This document shows, piece by piece, positions 1 to 9,929 of a stretch of 44,216 nucleotides of DNA. The notes below the pieces were generated by a model, which did not search any database, was not told the DNA's origin, and was given only the letters and a program-made list of their open reading frames with translations. Each line of letters opens with the position of its first letter. The stretch's first letter is position 1. Source of the stretch: Russula earlei (lineage: Eukaryota; Basidiomycota; Agaricomycetes; Russulales; Russulaceae); assembly GCA_025769875.1 (NCBI GenBank), contig JAGFNK010000431.1, forward strand, positions 1-44,216, read 5' to 3'. Position numbers and translations under genes: made by a program.

Positions 1-1794
1 GCATATCTAATATCAAAAGTAGGGAATAAACACACCTTATCCTCCGATGATGCTGATCACCCCAGCTCTGCCAATTTGGCTGTGCAGCCAACCTATACCC
101 CACTTGCAAAGAAGGCACAAAAGTCCAGTGTGCCACAGAAGTCCAGTGTGTCACATGGTATCATAGATGTTGCATGTGTTGACTTGGACACAAAGGTCTT
201 GGATATCAAGGAGGGAATGATGATTGCGGGGGCATTGCCATGCCCATGCCAAGGAGGTTGGAGCAAAGTGCATGCATATGCTGACAAATAAGGTTTGTCA
301 CCAAACAAACAAACCACTGATGGTTCGTTTTTCATTTTTTTTTTTCTCCCCAGTGTCCGCTTTCTATGGTGATAGTGGTGGTGCACATGCCCATCGTCTT
401 GTAACCGAACCTGTCGAAACTGAAACCACTGGTGACAATAGCAACCCAGAGTCAGAGACTGACTGGCTTGAGGGCCTGGAGTCCACCCAGCAACCATCCA
501 CAAAACGTTCTGAGGCGATGGTAATCGAGGTACGTCTGCGACATCATTTTATCTCTTCTAAAACTCAAAGCTGTTCATGTAGAGACCATCATGGTCAGCT
601 TCAGTTGCTCCTCCTGGGCCTTCTGCCTTAGATGGTGCACTGCCCTGGCAGCCAAACTTGGACAACTGACGACGTTCCATCTTCTCAAGATTGTCAAAGC
701 AGCGCTACTGCTTTGGCTTCTGAATTTCGCTGGCCCGCTGACACCGATCTCATACTTACTCCAGATTCAAACAAGGTAACACTGTCTAAGCAACGCCCAC
801 TAATTCTCCTCGTCCTTCAAGACGCAGTGGATAGTGTTCAAGCCAGTTTGCTCATTGATCACGCATTCCCTGATGCCCCTACTGTTCTCGCAGTGATAAA
901 GGCTGCTCTTTTATCAGCTGCTTCTTCCCGTCCCGGTTCCTCATTCATCCATCAGCGCCTCCAGTCCGATCACGAATACATGACTAAAATTATCCCTGTG
1001 GTAAGTTCCTCAACCAGAGAGATGGTGTTACTGACGGAATCAACAGCCACATGGTTGCAGTCCCCCTTTTCCGACGTGAAGCCAAAGAACGCTACACTAC
1101 CATCATCTTGGCTGAGTTGTCGGCCATCCCATCAAAGGCATCAATCATTGCCTTTGTTGAGAAGCAGTTAACAGATTACAACTATACATTTCCAACCAGC
1201 AAAAGTGTAAGTGGACTTATTCTTATTTGATACCATCTAATGTGTGGTTAGGTTTCGTCGAACTTTGGTCTCATAATGCGCTCCGTGTCCCTATCGGAAT
1301 ACACGGATAATCAATGTGATTCATGATTTGTATTTTGCCGGAGGTGTTAACTCATTTGTGAGTAAATTTGGACACCGCTTTCCAACACATCAAGACACCC
1401 TTGGGGTGACGACGCGTGAAGTGCCAATACCAATGGTCGCATTGGTAGCAACGGCGGTAAGTCTAGTTTAGTCTTGTCTTCAAAATTTGTTCTAACTATA
1501 TATGTAGCTCTATGCTGCCCTGCATGAGTGGCGTACTGGTGTCCACCAGGCCACGGACTTTTCAGCCAATGCATACCTTGATGTCTATCGTGGCCATATT
1601 GGCACATTCAACCATATCCAGGAGCATCGTGGCAATGCGTTCCACATGATGATGGCGGATATTTTTACAAAAGCCCAGTGAGCAATCAAATCATGCTATA
1701 CTTTGTTTAAATAATCTACCTTTGCGGCAGCACTTCAGCATTGAGAACCTCGGTCCCAATTGCTGGACTCAACCTTGAAGAACTCAACAATTGA
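1..1794 (+). pseudogene. DUF6532-type gene, 5' partial and frame-disrupted
   Basis: The frame is open from base 1, so the 5' end lies outside the window. The family core is clear in pieces: a block starting QRPLILLVLQDAVDSVQASL (about 790-1000), then EKQLTDYNYTFP (about 1160-1200), VIHDLYFAGG (about 1318-1347), REVPIPMVALVATA (about 1419-1455), and after an intron a block with EWRTGVHQATDFSANAYLDV. This order matches DUF6532, a domain of unknown function abundant in Agaricomycetes. Likely introns are 530-582, 1207-1251, about 1456-1507 and 1678-1730, all about 45-55 nt. The last exon reads to TGA at 1792-1794. The frame breaks near 1290, where one extra base separates MRSV from PYRNTRIINV, and the splice at about 1001-1046 does not restore phase. 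I read it as a recently decayed gene. Sequencing error at these two points is the alternative. Confidence 0.75.
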
Positions 1795-2025
1795 GCAAGC
1801 TCACACTGTCCTTGGTCCCTCAAACCAACGGCGACATTATACCCGCTCATATTGTTCTCTCGGACAAATTATCGTTCTCGTACATCTACACTTGATTTTA
1901 GTTTGGCATTGTAAAATGCCTACATTAGTATTCCTGTCATAGCGTAGCTGAATGGACTGCGAAGTTATTGCGCTATTATCAGCGCTTATTATCAATCATG
2001 TCGTGAACTATCCAATCCAAAATTA

Positions 2026-2202
2026 TAGAACAAGAACCATGAATTATCATAATAGCAAAATTATTATCCATAATGATGATAATGGTCGATAAAATTATTG
2101 GGGGTAAACTGGTGACGATAATTTCAGTTTTTGATAAATGACGCTAGCGAGGGATAATAAGTGCTAATTATCTCTCGCCAGCGCGGGAGGTTTTTCCTGA
2201 TG
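2026..2202. repeat. AT-rich tract ending in MITE-like terminus
   Basis: After the DUF6532 stop the sequence becomes AT-rich with ATTATC/GATAAT runs and no gene. It ends in GGTTTTTCCTGATG at 2189-2202, the same terminus seen on the two MITE-like elements downstream, with GCTAGCGAG nearby. I could not find the matching left end (CATCAGGAAAAACC) upstream. The end coincides with the left breakpoint of the segmental duplication at 2204. Confidence 0.5.
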
Positions 2203-2495
2203 CAGCCTGCTCGGTTTGTCAGTCGCAAGCTCTTGCACGACGGAGGACCTCGGGACAGCTGCAGCTACGACGACACCACACGCGCATACGGCTGAAGACT
2301 CCACCCTAGACATTTTGACTGGGGACAATCACAATTTCATGTATTGCGGATCGTGTCTGGCCGCGAAATTCGCTTACACTGGTACATCATCGTCCGTCCG
2401 GTTACCTCCAGTTTGCCCTCGCCTCACTTCACTCACGTCCCTCGACCACATTCTCAAGAGCTCGCCATCACCGATCGCTAGGTGCTAGCACAGCT

Positions 2496-2637
2496 CATCA
2501 GGAAAACCCCGATGTGCTAGCCAGTGCTAGCGAGTGATAATGTGGAGCTAACAACGTACTTACCTCCGGCTAACCTCTCGCTAGCACTCGCTAGCACCTG
2601 CTATCATTTCGGTAGCTTGTGAGGTTTTTCCCTGATG
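2496..2637. repeat. MITE-like element A, copy 1
   Basis: A 142-bp element with inverted ends CATCAGGAAAAC and GTTTTTCCCTGATG. Subterminal repeats of GCTAGCGAGTGCTAGC type face each other from both sides, so most of the element could fold into one long imperfect hairpin. There is no coding capacity. A target-site duplication is not clear. The same element sits at the equivalent position of the second duplication copy, so it predates the duplication. Confidence 0.65.
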
Positions 2638-2971
2638 GCCTACCAGAGACTGACGTCTCGACGCCTCGTGCCGTCCGGACTGACCCCTTCCACTGACTTG
2701 GATTTCCTTTCATATGCCTGTCTTTCCTGTCCCTTAGCTCCTCTATTGCATATGAAACTATATTTCGAATACAGGGAGTGCCCCTCTTGTTCCCTTCTTT
2801 GTATATGCCCGAGCGGATCTGACTGAACGAAACCGTCGTCTCCTGCGTGCCCGCTGGGTTCCTCACTCCTCTCTGGTCCCATCTATTCTATCCTTGGGTC
2901 CATCAGTCTTGCGAACTCACTTGCGTGTCTCTGGACAGGTTTCACTAGGCGAGGGGCGAGAATTGAGGGTC

Positions 2972-3086
2972 TTCAGGAAAAACCTCACATGCTCGCGAGC
3001 GCTAGCGAGAGAAAAAGTGAATGATAATCACGTTACTAGTTCCACATCATCACTTGCTAGCACTCGCTAGCAGATTTTCCCTGATG
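2972..3086. repeat. MITE-like element B, copy 1
   Basis: About 115 bp bounded by CTTCAGGAAAAACCTC on the left and a TTTTCCCTGATG end on the right, with the same GCTAGC-rich subterminal repeats as element A. The interior differs from A. The equivalent place in the other duplication copy keeps the right end but has a rearranged left end. Confidence 0.55.
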
Positions 3087-3543
3087 CACCGCCGCCGTGG
3101 GGGGCATGGACATTGTGATGGCCACGCACTGAGCCGCTCGAGGGTGATGGGAAGAAGAGGGTGAGAGGATGAGAAACATTGAAGAAGCTGCAAAAATGAA
3201 AGTGAACACGAAAAAATACACACGCAAACCGTGTCGCATGGGAAAAACGGGAGAGAACCGGCACGTTGGGCACAGAGGTAGCTTGGGACCGGGACCATGG
3301 GGGAAGGAGCAGTAGGAAGGACAGGAGAGACGAAGAGGAAGAACGGAGCCAACCTGGCCACTGAGTTGAGCAGAGCGTGCTCAAACTCTCGGAAGTGGTC
3401 CCCGTCATGTTGCGCTCAGGGCTCTCAAGCCTGCAAGCCTGGAAATATCAATCTGTGGAAGTACTGATGTGATTAAGCGGATCCCCTCTTCAGAGATTCA
3501 AGATTCACTGTTGGCCACGTACAGAAGCGGGCTCACCAGGGAG

Positions 3544-3550
3544 TATAAAA
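3544..3550 (+). promoter_or_regulatory. TATA box of secreted-protein gene, copy 1
   Basis: TATAAAA lies 124 nt upstream of the ATG at 3674, within GAGTATAAAAGCC. The equivalent site in the paralogue is TATAAGA. The position is usual for a fungal TATA element with a short 5' leader. Confidence 0.5.
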
Positions 3551-3673
3551 GCCAATGCCTGGACTCCCAATTCCCTCCAGCAGCGCTCCTCTTTGTTTCA
3601 CTCTTGGTACTGGTTACCAACAGCATTTTATCCACCGCTTTCCGACTTTCATTTTCAATCAACGATAATTACA

Positions 3674-3982
3674 ATGCGCACGTCCGCTGTCGTCGCCTTT
3701 ATCCTCGCCATGGGCGTCGCCCCGTCCTTCTCGCTTCCTTCAATCTGGCCTAGGTGCGTCCACTTCCTCAAGTTCTATTACATCCATTAGTTTACTTTTT
3801 GTTGCAGAACGAATGACGAATTCCTAAGATCAGCTCAGTCACAACGCAGTCAAGGTCAGTCACATGTTCAAGATCAGCCACAGGGTCAAGGTCAGTCACA
3901 GTACTTCTCAGACTGGCAACAATGGCCATCGTGTCAACGAGCCGCCTCATGTTCCCCCCTGGCTTGTAGGCCCTTCTACTGA
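3674..3982 (+). CDS. Small secreted protein, paralogue 1 (two exons)
   Basis: Exon 1 is 3674-3753 and exon 2 is 3808-3982, with a 54-nt GT-AG intron that has a T-rich tract before GTTGCAG. The 84-residue product starts with MRTSAVVAFILAMGVAPSFS, a typical signal peptide: one Arg, a hydrophobic core and small residues before the likely cleavage site. The mature part is Gln/Gly/Ser-rich with repeated GQSQ-like units and ends in a Cys-containing tail (PSCQRAASCSPLACRP). The paralogue at 12328 keeps the start, intron, length class and stop. No known domain is recognised, and the role of the secreted product is unknown. A second acceptor at 3838 (CTCAG) would shift translation into another open frame ending at 4049. 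TATA is at 3544. I chose this start because it gives the signal peptide in both copies. Confidence 0.55.
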
Positions 3983-4249
3983 GAGGAATAATAGTAATGG
4001 ACACAATGGCGAGATTCCCAATGATGGGAAGTCCCCCGCCCCAGCCTGATTCCTCTGCCGGCTAGTGGTCGTTATTCCTCTCCCTGGCCGGATATTCCCG
4101 AATGGTTAACCTCTGGGAATGGGCATGTCAATGGGGATGGGGTTCATCGGGGTCCAGGTCCTCGTTCCGGGACGTCCACCTCTGCGAATGAGGATCATCG
4201 GCATCGCCAGAACGGTGGTGAGAATGTCAATGGGCGCGGCACCTCCTAG
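3839..4249 (+). other. Alternative-frame Asn/Gly/Pro-rich region, copy 1
   Basis: If exon 1 (3674-3753) is spliced to 3839 instead of 3808, phase is kept and a different frame opens with NNGHRVNEPPHVPPWLVGPS. It runs to TGA at 4047-4049 (96 residues in total). After a frame shift the homologous reading continues through SGNGHVNGDGVHRGPGPRSG to TAG at 4247-4249, the stop site seen in copy 2. This suggests an ancestral longer secreted protein, with copy 1 carrying a frameshift near 4045. Which frame is translated cannot be settled from two copies. Confidence 0.35.
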
Positions 4250-4769
4250 GGAAGCAAGGAGAGAGTCGCACGGTTCCGTAGATGTTTTCGCCTAGGCTCT
4301 TAGAGAGCGACGGCATCCGACATTTGAAGATGGACGAAGGGCTGGGATAAATCATTCGCAGTCTTAATATAATGTCTTAACCTCACCATCTTGATGTATA
4401 CAAAATGAACGATGGATGGACAACATGCTGCATTGTGTTTTATGTCGATCTGCATCATTGCGTGTGGAATGATATGCCAGACATCGCCCGAGGGGTAGGT
4501 GACTACAGCGACGAGAGAGGGAAGGGTAATAACGTGCGAGAACGAGAGAGTGAGGATGACTCAGATGAGGAACGAGCGGACAGCACGCGTGGAAGAGATT
4601 TTTTCTTTCTTTTCTAAAGATTCAAGATTCAAGGCCGTAATATAACAAGGGAAGTGTCTGAGGAATGAACGAGAGGAGACCAAAAGAACAATCTATGCAG
4701 ATCCCGGGAGAGGCCCCACACTGACATTCAAAAAGAAGTAGACAAATATCACCAATATCAATCTTATAA

Positions 4770-5171
4770 TCAGGTCATGTACAAGACAAAAGGAGAAAAA
4801 ATGATCAACCAAATATCATAATTAATCAAGGTCATGTGACAGCTTCTCTCCTTGTTCCTCCTGGGTCCCAGGTTCCCTTGGTTTGAGGCACGCTTTGGTT
4901 TCTTTAAGAAAAGCAGCGTGTTTTCGCGCCCGATCGGGGTGGTTGAAAAGTTGAGCAATGTTTCGTGGGCGGCCTCCTCTGACAGGTGTCTGCGGCGCGC
5001 GTCGTCATGGATTGGGCAAAACAGGAGCACGTGCTCAACTGTTTGGGGGGATTCGCCGCACTGGCATGCGATTTGGGTAGGTGTGTGGTTTGGAGGAAGC
5101 GTTGGGTGTATTCTCCATGTCGAAACCGTCAAACTGGCCGAGGCCGACAACGACAAAAGGCCGCAGACCAA
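4770..5171 (-). pseudogene. LINE reverse transcriptase C-terminal remnant
   Basis: The minus strand reads HTPTQIACQCGESPQTVEHV, followed by LLFCPIHDDARRRHLSEEAA. This Cys-x-Cys, His, Cys pattern is the distal zinc-binding tail found after the RNase H region of many fungal non-LTR retrotransposon polyproteins. Only this end is present. Upstream on the minus strand the sequence passes into the Ala/Pro-coding repeat, with no RT palm motifs. It is a 5'-truncated insertion, as is usual for LINEs. The AT-rich stretch at 4600-4850 may be its 3' untranslated tail. The family assignment rests on motif recall, not on a search. Confidence 0.6.
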
Positions 5172-6769
5172 GAAAGCACATTACACGCGTCAAACGGGAG
5201 AAAACCCGCGCAGATTCACAGCCACGAAGGGCCGTTATCACCTGCTCCCATCCTCGTCCCTGCGGTTCCCGTGCCTCCAACCCGTCTATCGTCGCCACCT
5301 CGAGTGTCTCCGCTCCACCAGTCGCCATCGCCATCGCCCCACCTGCCATCATCGACTTAATCACTCCCACCGCACCCGTCTCTGCTTCAGCCACTCCCGC
5401 CATCACGTCTACGCCCGCCGCTGCCGCCTCGCCCGCGCCCTCAGTAATATCACCAGCCGCCACCACTGCCTCCACGTAGCCCCTCTCCGTTCCAGTCTCG
5501 CCCTCCGCCACTTCAACTCCAGATTCCTCAGGCCCGTCAACCGTCGTATCACTGGCATTGCCAGCCGCCACCTCTACGTCTCCCGTTGCCGCCCCAGTCC
5601 TCGTCTCGCGCACTGCCGCACCCGTAGCCCCAGCCTCGCCCACCAACGTCTTAGCGCCGCCTGCCACCTCAGGCTCAGCTCAGCCAACCGTCGCCACCAC
5701 GCCCTCAACCTTGTCCGTCGCCTTGTCCGCCGTCGTTTCAGCCCCCGCCGTCGCCCCTGTCTCGACTCCTGCCGACCCCATAGACTCTGCTGCCCCTGTC
5801 ATATCCGTCTCCATCGCGTCAGTCTCCACCGCTCTGTCCCCACCGTCTGCCGTCGCCCCCACGTTGCCCACTACCGTCCCCGCTCCGTCCATCTCTGCCG
5901 TCGCCCCCGCTTTGCCCGTCTCCTTGGTCACACCCCCAGCCACTGTCTCAGCGCCTGCCGCATCAGTCTCAGTCCTGTACGACACCAGCAACGAAGCACC
6001 GTCGTCACCTCACGCCACCAGCACCACCCAAGAAGACCAAGGCCTCGGACCTGAGCCCAGCAACGCCGCCCCGCAGAACAATCCACAACCGCCGCCACGC
6101 CGTCACCGCAGGAGAAGCCCCCGCCGACGACAATATCGCGCCACACACCACCTCCCACATCGCCTCCCCTTCCGTTCACGTGCCATCGTCCACGCGTGCC
6201 GCCGCCACCTGCCATGGAGACGACCTCGACGCCGCGGCCGGAAGACGTCAGCGCGACAGCCACACAAGCCGGGCTCGCTGCCCACCATCCCTCCACCTCC
6301 GTCAACGCATCGCCCCTCCCTTCGCGCGTCAGCCCCGTCTGCTGTATCGCCAGCCACCTCGGCAGCTGCTCTAGCACCAGTCGTGTCCCCTACGCTTATG
6401 GCTACGAACTCTTGCTTGCCGCCCACGCTCCTGCTTCCCGACCACGCTGCCATCTCTTGTCTGCCAACCGCCATCTCGCCGCCACGCCTCGTAAAAGACG
6501 TTAACGAGGAACAAATAGAAGAACGCCACGAAGAGTTTGATAACGAAGAACACGCCGCCGCCTCGGAGAAGCAGAAGCCGCCACCATCACAAGCCGTTCG
6601 CCGACACACGCCAGACACAAATTTTGGAGCCAGAGGCTATTCTCGACGATTTCACGCACGCACAACGCCGAAATCTCCTCACAAGACGAAGATTGACCGG
6701 GGATGGTCAAATTTTAACCCCCCGGGAGATGTAAGGTGTGTGAGCCCGCTGACTGGGAAACTCATATGA
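5172..6769 (+). repeat. CpG-rich Ala/Pro/Ser-coding dispersed repeat, copy 1
   Basis: This C-rich block gives long open frames in several phases, including one of about 400 residues full of Ala, Pro, Val, Ser and Thr (5558-6769). The part from about 5430 to 6330 is related to 9930-10640, and a short core is also found at about 36170-36400. In all three the same phase encodes a peptide of the form DTS..APS..ATS.TQEDQ.GP (here near 5980-6060). The shared phase suggests an old protein-coding segment, perhaps part of a larger mobile element. Low-complexity composition makes every long frame here doubtful, and no known domain is recognised. Confidence 0.4.
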
Positions 6770-7446
6770 CCTGCACTCACCCCCACGTCCCGCACGTCCC
6801 TTGCCCATGCGTCTTCCTTTCCCTTCATCTTTCGTCTCCCTCTTCCTCTCCTCTCCCTCGCCCACGCGTCCTCCTTCCTATTCTCCTCCCCTTTCTCTTT
6901 CCATCTCACACACTCCTCTCGGATCAAGCCCCACGGACTCCGCGTGCCCCGACCTGGTGCGCTACACCCCCGCCGCCTGCCTACGCATGGACTCGGATGA
7001 CGCATTTTCATCGTCATCGCCACTGTGACACGCAATGGCATCTCCATGCACGCCGCATTCTCCACCTCATTAACACGCGCCCCACCACACCGCCCACGTC
7101 TCCTTTGATCCCACCTCTCAATTCCCCCAACAATTTACTTCTATGTTCCATGTAATGCATAATCTAGCTTGTATATTGTACTTAAAAACTGGGTTCCTCC
7201 CGTCCAACACCCAAACTTAAATATGACTCCAACGTGATAAAATTGCATTCATTTGTTGTTACTTATTTTACACGTCATTGTGTCGATATTACCATTTTAG
7301 GAAAGTCAGTGTGGGGGGGAGAGTAAGGGGACTTTGGCTGCTTTCGTTATGGGGAGACGGTTGGGTGGATTCAGGAGGCCCGCAAGGAGTTCGTCCAGCC
7401 CGCGCACTGCGGCGCTGCGGGGTCGGGTGCGGCCACCGCCTTGGCT
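6770..7446. other. C/T-rich non-genic stretch
   Basis: A pyrimidine-rich run (CCCACGTCC, CTCTTCCTC and similar) grades into ordinary sequence near 7150. I see no gene, RNA or repeat ends here. Confidence 0.4.
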
Positions 7447-7452
7447 TTTCCC

Positions 7453-7548
7453 TTCCCCTTCCCCTTCCCCTTCCCCTTCCCCTTCCCCTTCCCCTTCCCC
7501 TTCCCCTTCCCCTTCCCCTTCCCCTTCCCCTTCCCCTTCCCCTTCCCC
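7453..7548. repeat. (TTCCCC)16 hexanucleotide microsatellite
   Basis: Sixteen perfect TTCCCC units (GGGGAA on the other strand), preceded by a slightly imperfect unit. Because the unit is six bases with no stop in any phase, all six frames stay open and produce artificial Ser-Pro, Pro-Leu, Phe-Pro, Gly-Glu, Gly-Arg or Gly-Lys repeats. The G-rich strand has runs of four G every six bases, suited to G-quadruplex formation. Confidence 0.95.
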
Positions 7549-8440
7549 AGGGTGTTCCACGACACGGTGGCATCGTTCCTACCTGAGTTGTCGCAGTTGT
7601 CGTGTGTTGTTTCGAGAGTGGACATGTAATTATATGTATGTATGTACTGCGGTAGTCGTGGCCGTGGCCGTCAAGCGCGTCAAGCCCGCCTGCCGGCCAA
7701 ACATTGGTTGCGTGCTGGTCGCCCAACCTCCTCTCCACCCAATCCTTTCATCTTGCACGCCTCGTCCTCGTCATTCCTGTCAGACGTTCCACCTCGCTGT
7801 CTTCGCAATCACGCGCTCGGTCTCGCGTCCTCCCCTACCATCCCTCTCGACTCTCCCTTCGTCGTCGCCCGCCCTCGACCCTTTCCTCAAGACTCCGCGC
7901 CACGCCCCTCACACCCACCTCAACGTCAGTCATCGATGCTGTACGCGAGGGCTCGCAGCCCTTAGCGCGCCTCGCCAATGCCTCCCTCGCCACGTCGCTC
8001 TGTCCTCAAGATCGGTTGTAGGATTTATGATTGATTAGGTAGTATTCTGTGATGTCATGGGTGCGAGCTCGATTCCTTGTCTTCGTGTTTCAGCCCCGCT
8101 CACTCTCGAATATCTTTTATGCCCTCTCCTTTCTCCTTTACTTTTCCTCTTGTATTTTAATCTCCTTAGCTACTTCTCTTGAATGCAAGTAGTTCCCAGC
8201 CGCCTTCTCCTAGCCTGCCTCAAGTTCATTGGCTTGCTCACTCTCCTCTACTGTCCTCTCTGCCCTCATCCAATCTCACGAACTCTAGCATATCGATCCG
8301 GCACGCTACTTTCTTTTCACTGCTATCGACTATCTTCTCGCCCCTCGTCGACCACCTTTCGACGTCTCCGGTCCTCGCTGTCGTCATGCTGCTTTGCATG
8401 GACCGTATGACGCACTCACCTCTGTCACTCACACACGAAC
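7549..8440. other. GC-rich non-genic stretch
   Basis: Contains a short TATG run at 7632-7645 and C/T-rich sequence. Open frames are low-complexity shadows. No gene is supported. Confidence 0.35.
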
Positions 8441-8445
8441 GAGAC

Positions 8446-9129
8446 TCATCTCAAAAACATACCCCCACCGCCATGAACCAACTGCCGTTGTCCAGGTTTG
8501 GGTCCATCACCGCCACCGCCGCCACCAGGAGCATCACCAGACGCCTTGCGCTCGCGCAAGCATTCCTCGTATTCACGCTCTCGCTTTGTCCGTTCGCGCG
8601 TAAAATCAAAATTTCCGAGACGCGTACCAAGGACTGCTGGCTCTCCCAGAATCATTACCTGGCCGGGGACCGCTCCCATTCCGTCGACAGCATCACCCTG
8701 ACCAGCACCAACACGACCAGGGCAAGCGTACCAATCACGCCCGCGATGCACACTACCCGTACTGTGGTAGCCGTAGTCTCTTTCTCTGTCCAAAGAACAC
8801 GAGCGGGAGGACCGGTGATCACTCGGGTGAGATCGGGAGTGCGACTGGGACCACAATCAGGAATGAGAACGAGACCAGAACCGAGAACGGGAGTGCCCAC
8901 GGCGGTAGCACCCGCGCCCGCGTTCGTAGTCGTACTCGCGCCTGGGGCCGTTGCGGTGATCGTAATCGCGAGTGCGCGAACGGTACCTGCGATATTTGAG
9001 GCGGTGGGTTAGGCTGCTCGCGTTGCGCGGACCGATCGGTATCTTAGGCACCGCTGGTAGACTCGGTTCGATGCGTTCTGGATTGAGGGTTGGATCGAGG
9101 GTAGGCTTCACAGGTAGCTGCGCAGCCAT
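8446..9129 (-). pseudogene. Arg/Ser/Asp/Tyr-rich protein with one internal stop
   Basis: The minus-strand frame starts at an ATG at 9129 and is open to a single TGA at 8857-8859, then continues in the same frame to TGA at 8446. The frame is also open upstream to about 9260, so translation could begin earlier. The first part is Pro-rich. The middle is full of YRSRTRDYD, RGHSRSRFWSRSHS and RDYGYH units, like an SR/RD-rich RNA-associated tail, and the end has a GGGGGG run. The stop sits exactly inside the SRSHS/LWSQSHSRSH repeat, where an Arg codon is expected, which fits CGA to TGA. No RRM or other folded domain is visible. It faces away from the plus frame starting at 9269. Function unknown. 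Confidence 0.4.
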
Positions 9130-9268
9130 GGCCAGGTGCGGGATCGGAATTGCGTAGGGTGGATCTTGAGCCTTGAGTTTGCCGAGCCGGCTGCTGTTGC
9201 GATTGTAGAGAGAGGATGACCCTGGAGCTCTTGCAGTGTCAAGCCAGCACTTGGCGCCCGTTTAGAAC

Positions 9269-9878
9269 ATGGCGTACCTCCGCCCCAACACGCATAGTGC
9301 CTCCTCTTCCCCGGCCACTCCAGACCCGGGTTCTAGCATTCTTGAGAGAGAGGACACCACAGGATCGCCGTCAACCGTTGCTCCACCAGTCCCGGCGATC
9401 CCAGATACCCACTTTTTTTCTGAGAGCGCTCGCAGGTTCGGTGGATGCCTCCGACTTCGACGTCAATTACTCTTTGCTGTTTTTTGATGACGACAGTGAG
9501 AACAACTATCATGGCGAGGGAGACGATGGGGACGTCGATGGCTCATCTTCGTCCGTCCGAGGCGGCAACGCATCTACCTCTTCTCCACCCTCAGCAGTCG
9601 CTGCAACCACCTCGTACGGTGGGAGGCGGATGTCTGGCGCCGAGATTCCTGGTGACCAGCTGCGCTTCGACTGGGCGTGGATTGCGGCTGCACACCAGGT
9701 GATTGAGCTCAACCTCCGCGATCTGCTCGCGCGCCGTCACCAGGGCGTGCTCCGTGCGCTCCTCAGCCTCGATGGGCTTCGGCCTTGTTCCTCACCCGAA
9801 TTCCCCCCCTGTGACAGACGAGGTGGTAGCAGGCGAGCCTGTGTTCAAGGATGGGGAGTGATGGGACTGGGCCGGTAG
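9269..9878 (+). pseudogene. Unrecognised acidic ORF, frame change at a T run
   Basis: A frame starting MAYLRPNTHSASSSPATPD at 9269 reads to the run of T at about 9412-9419. Past it, the more protein-like continuation lies in the next frame: LAGSVDASDFDVNYSLLFFD, an Asp/Glu/Gly-rich stretch, then RFDWAWIAAAHQVIELNLRD, ending at 9876-9878. The break at a homopolymer could be real decay or an assembly error. The composition is not low complexity in the second half. It is head-to-head with the Arg/Ser-rich frame on the minus strand, 139 bp between the starts. I do not recognise the family. Confidence 0.35.
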
Positions 9879-9929
9879 AGATAAACAAAAGTAATACCAG
9901 CCCGAAAACCCTGAGATCACGTGTGTGAG

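Larger units (their letters stand above)
2204..4588. repeat. Segmental duplication, copy 1
   Basis: This 2385-bp segment is a close direct copy of 10863-13371, starting at AGCCTGCTC and ending at GACAGCACGC in both. The copies differ by scattered substitutions and small indels. Copy 2 has a second in-frame 102-bp unit in the secreted-protein region and a different version of the second MITE. Flanks are unrelated. The left break in this copy falls at the end of a MITE-like terminus. In copy 2 the homologous sequence is joined on its left to the Ala/Pro repeat, so copy 2 may hold the older arrangement. Confidence 0.9.

Noticed and set aside
3050..3408. Minus-strand frame present in both duplication copies (also 11685-12047)
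   Set aside because: A one-base length difference in an A run shifts the frame between copies, and it overlaps the upstream region of the secreted-protein gene.
4852..6054. 400-residue Arg/His/Ser-rich open frame
   Set aside because: It overlaps the LINE tail in antisense and the CpG-rich repeat in the wrong phase; composition is that of a shadow frame.
7453..7548. Interstitial telomere repeat
   Set aside because: Unit is TTCCCC/GGGGAA, not the TTAGGG type usual in Basidiomycota.
7289..8038. Several long frames through the TTCCCC tract
   Set aside because: The six-base unit has no stop in any phase, so the open frames are artefacts of the repeat.
8020..8095. tRNA- or SINE-like B-box (AGCTCGATTCC)
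   Set aside because: No matching A box at the right distance and no cloverleaf can be drawn; likely chance.
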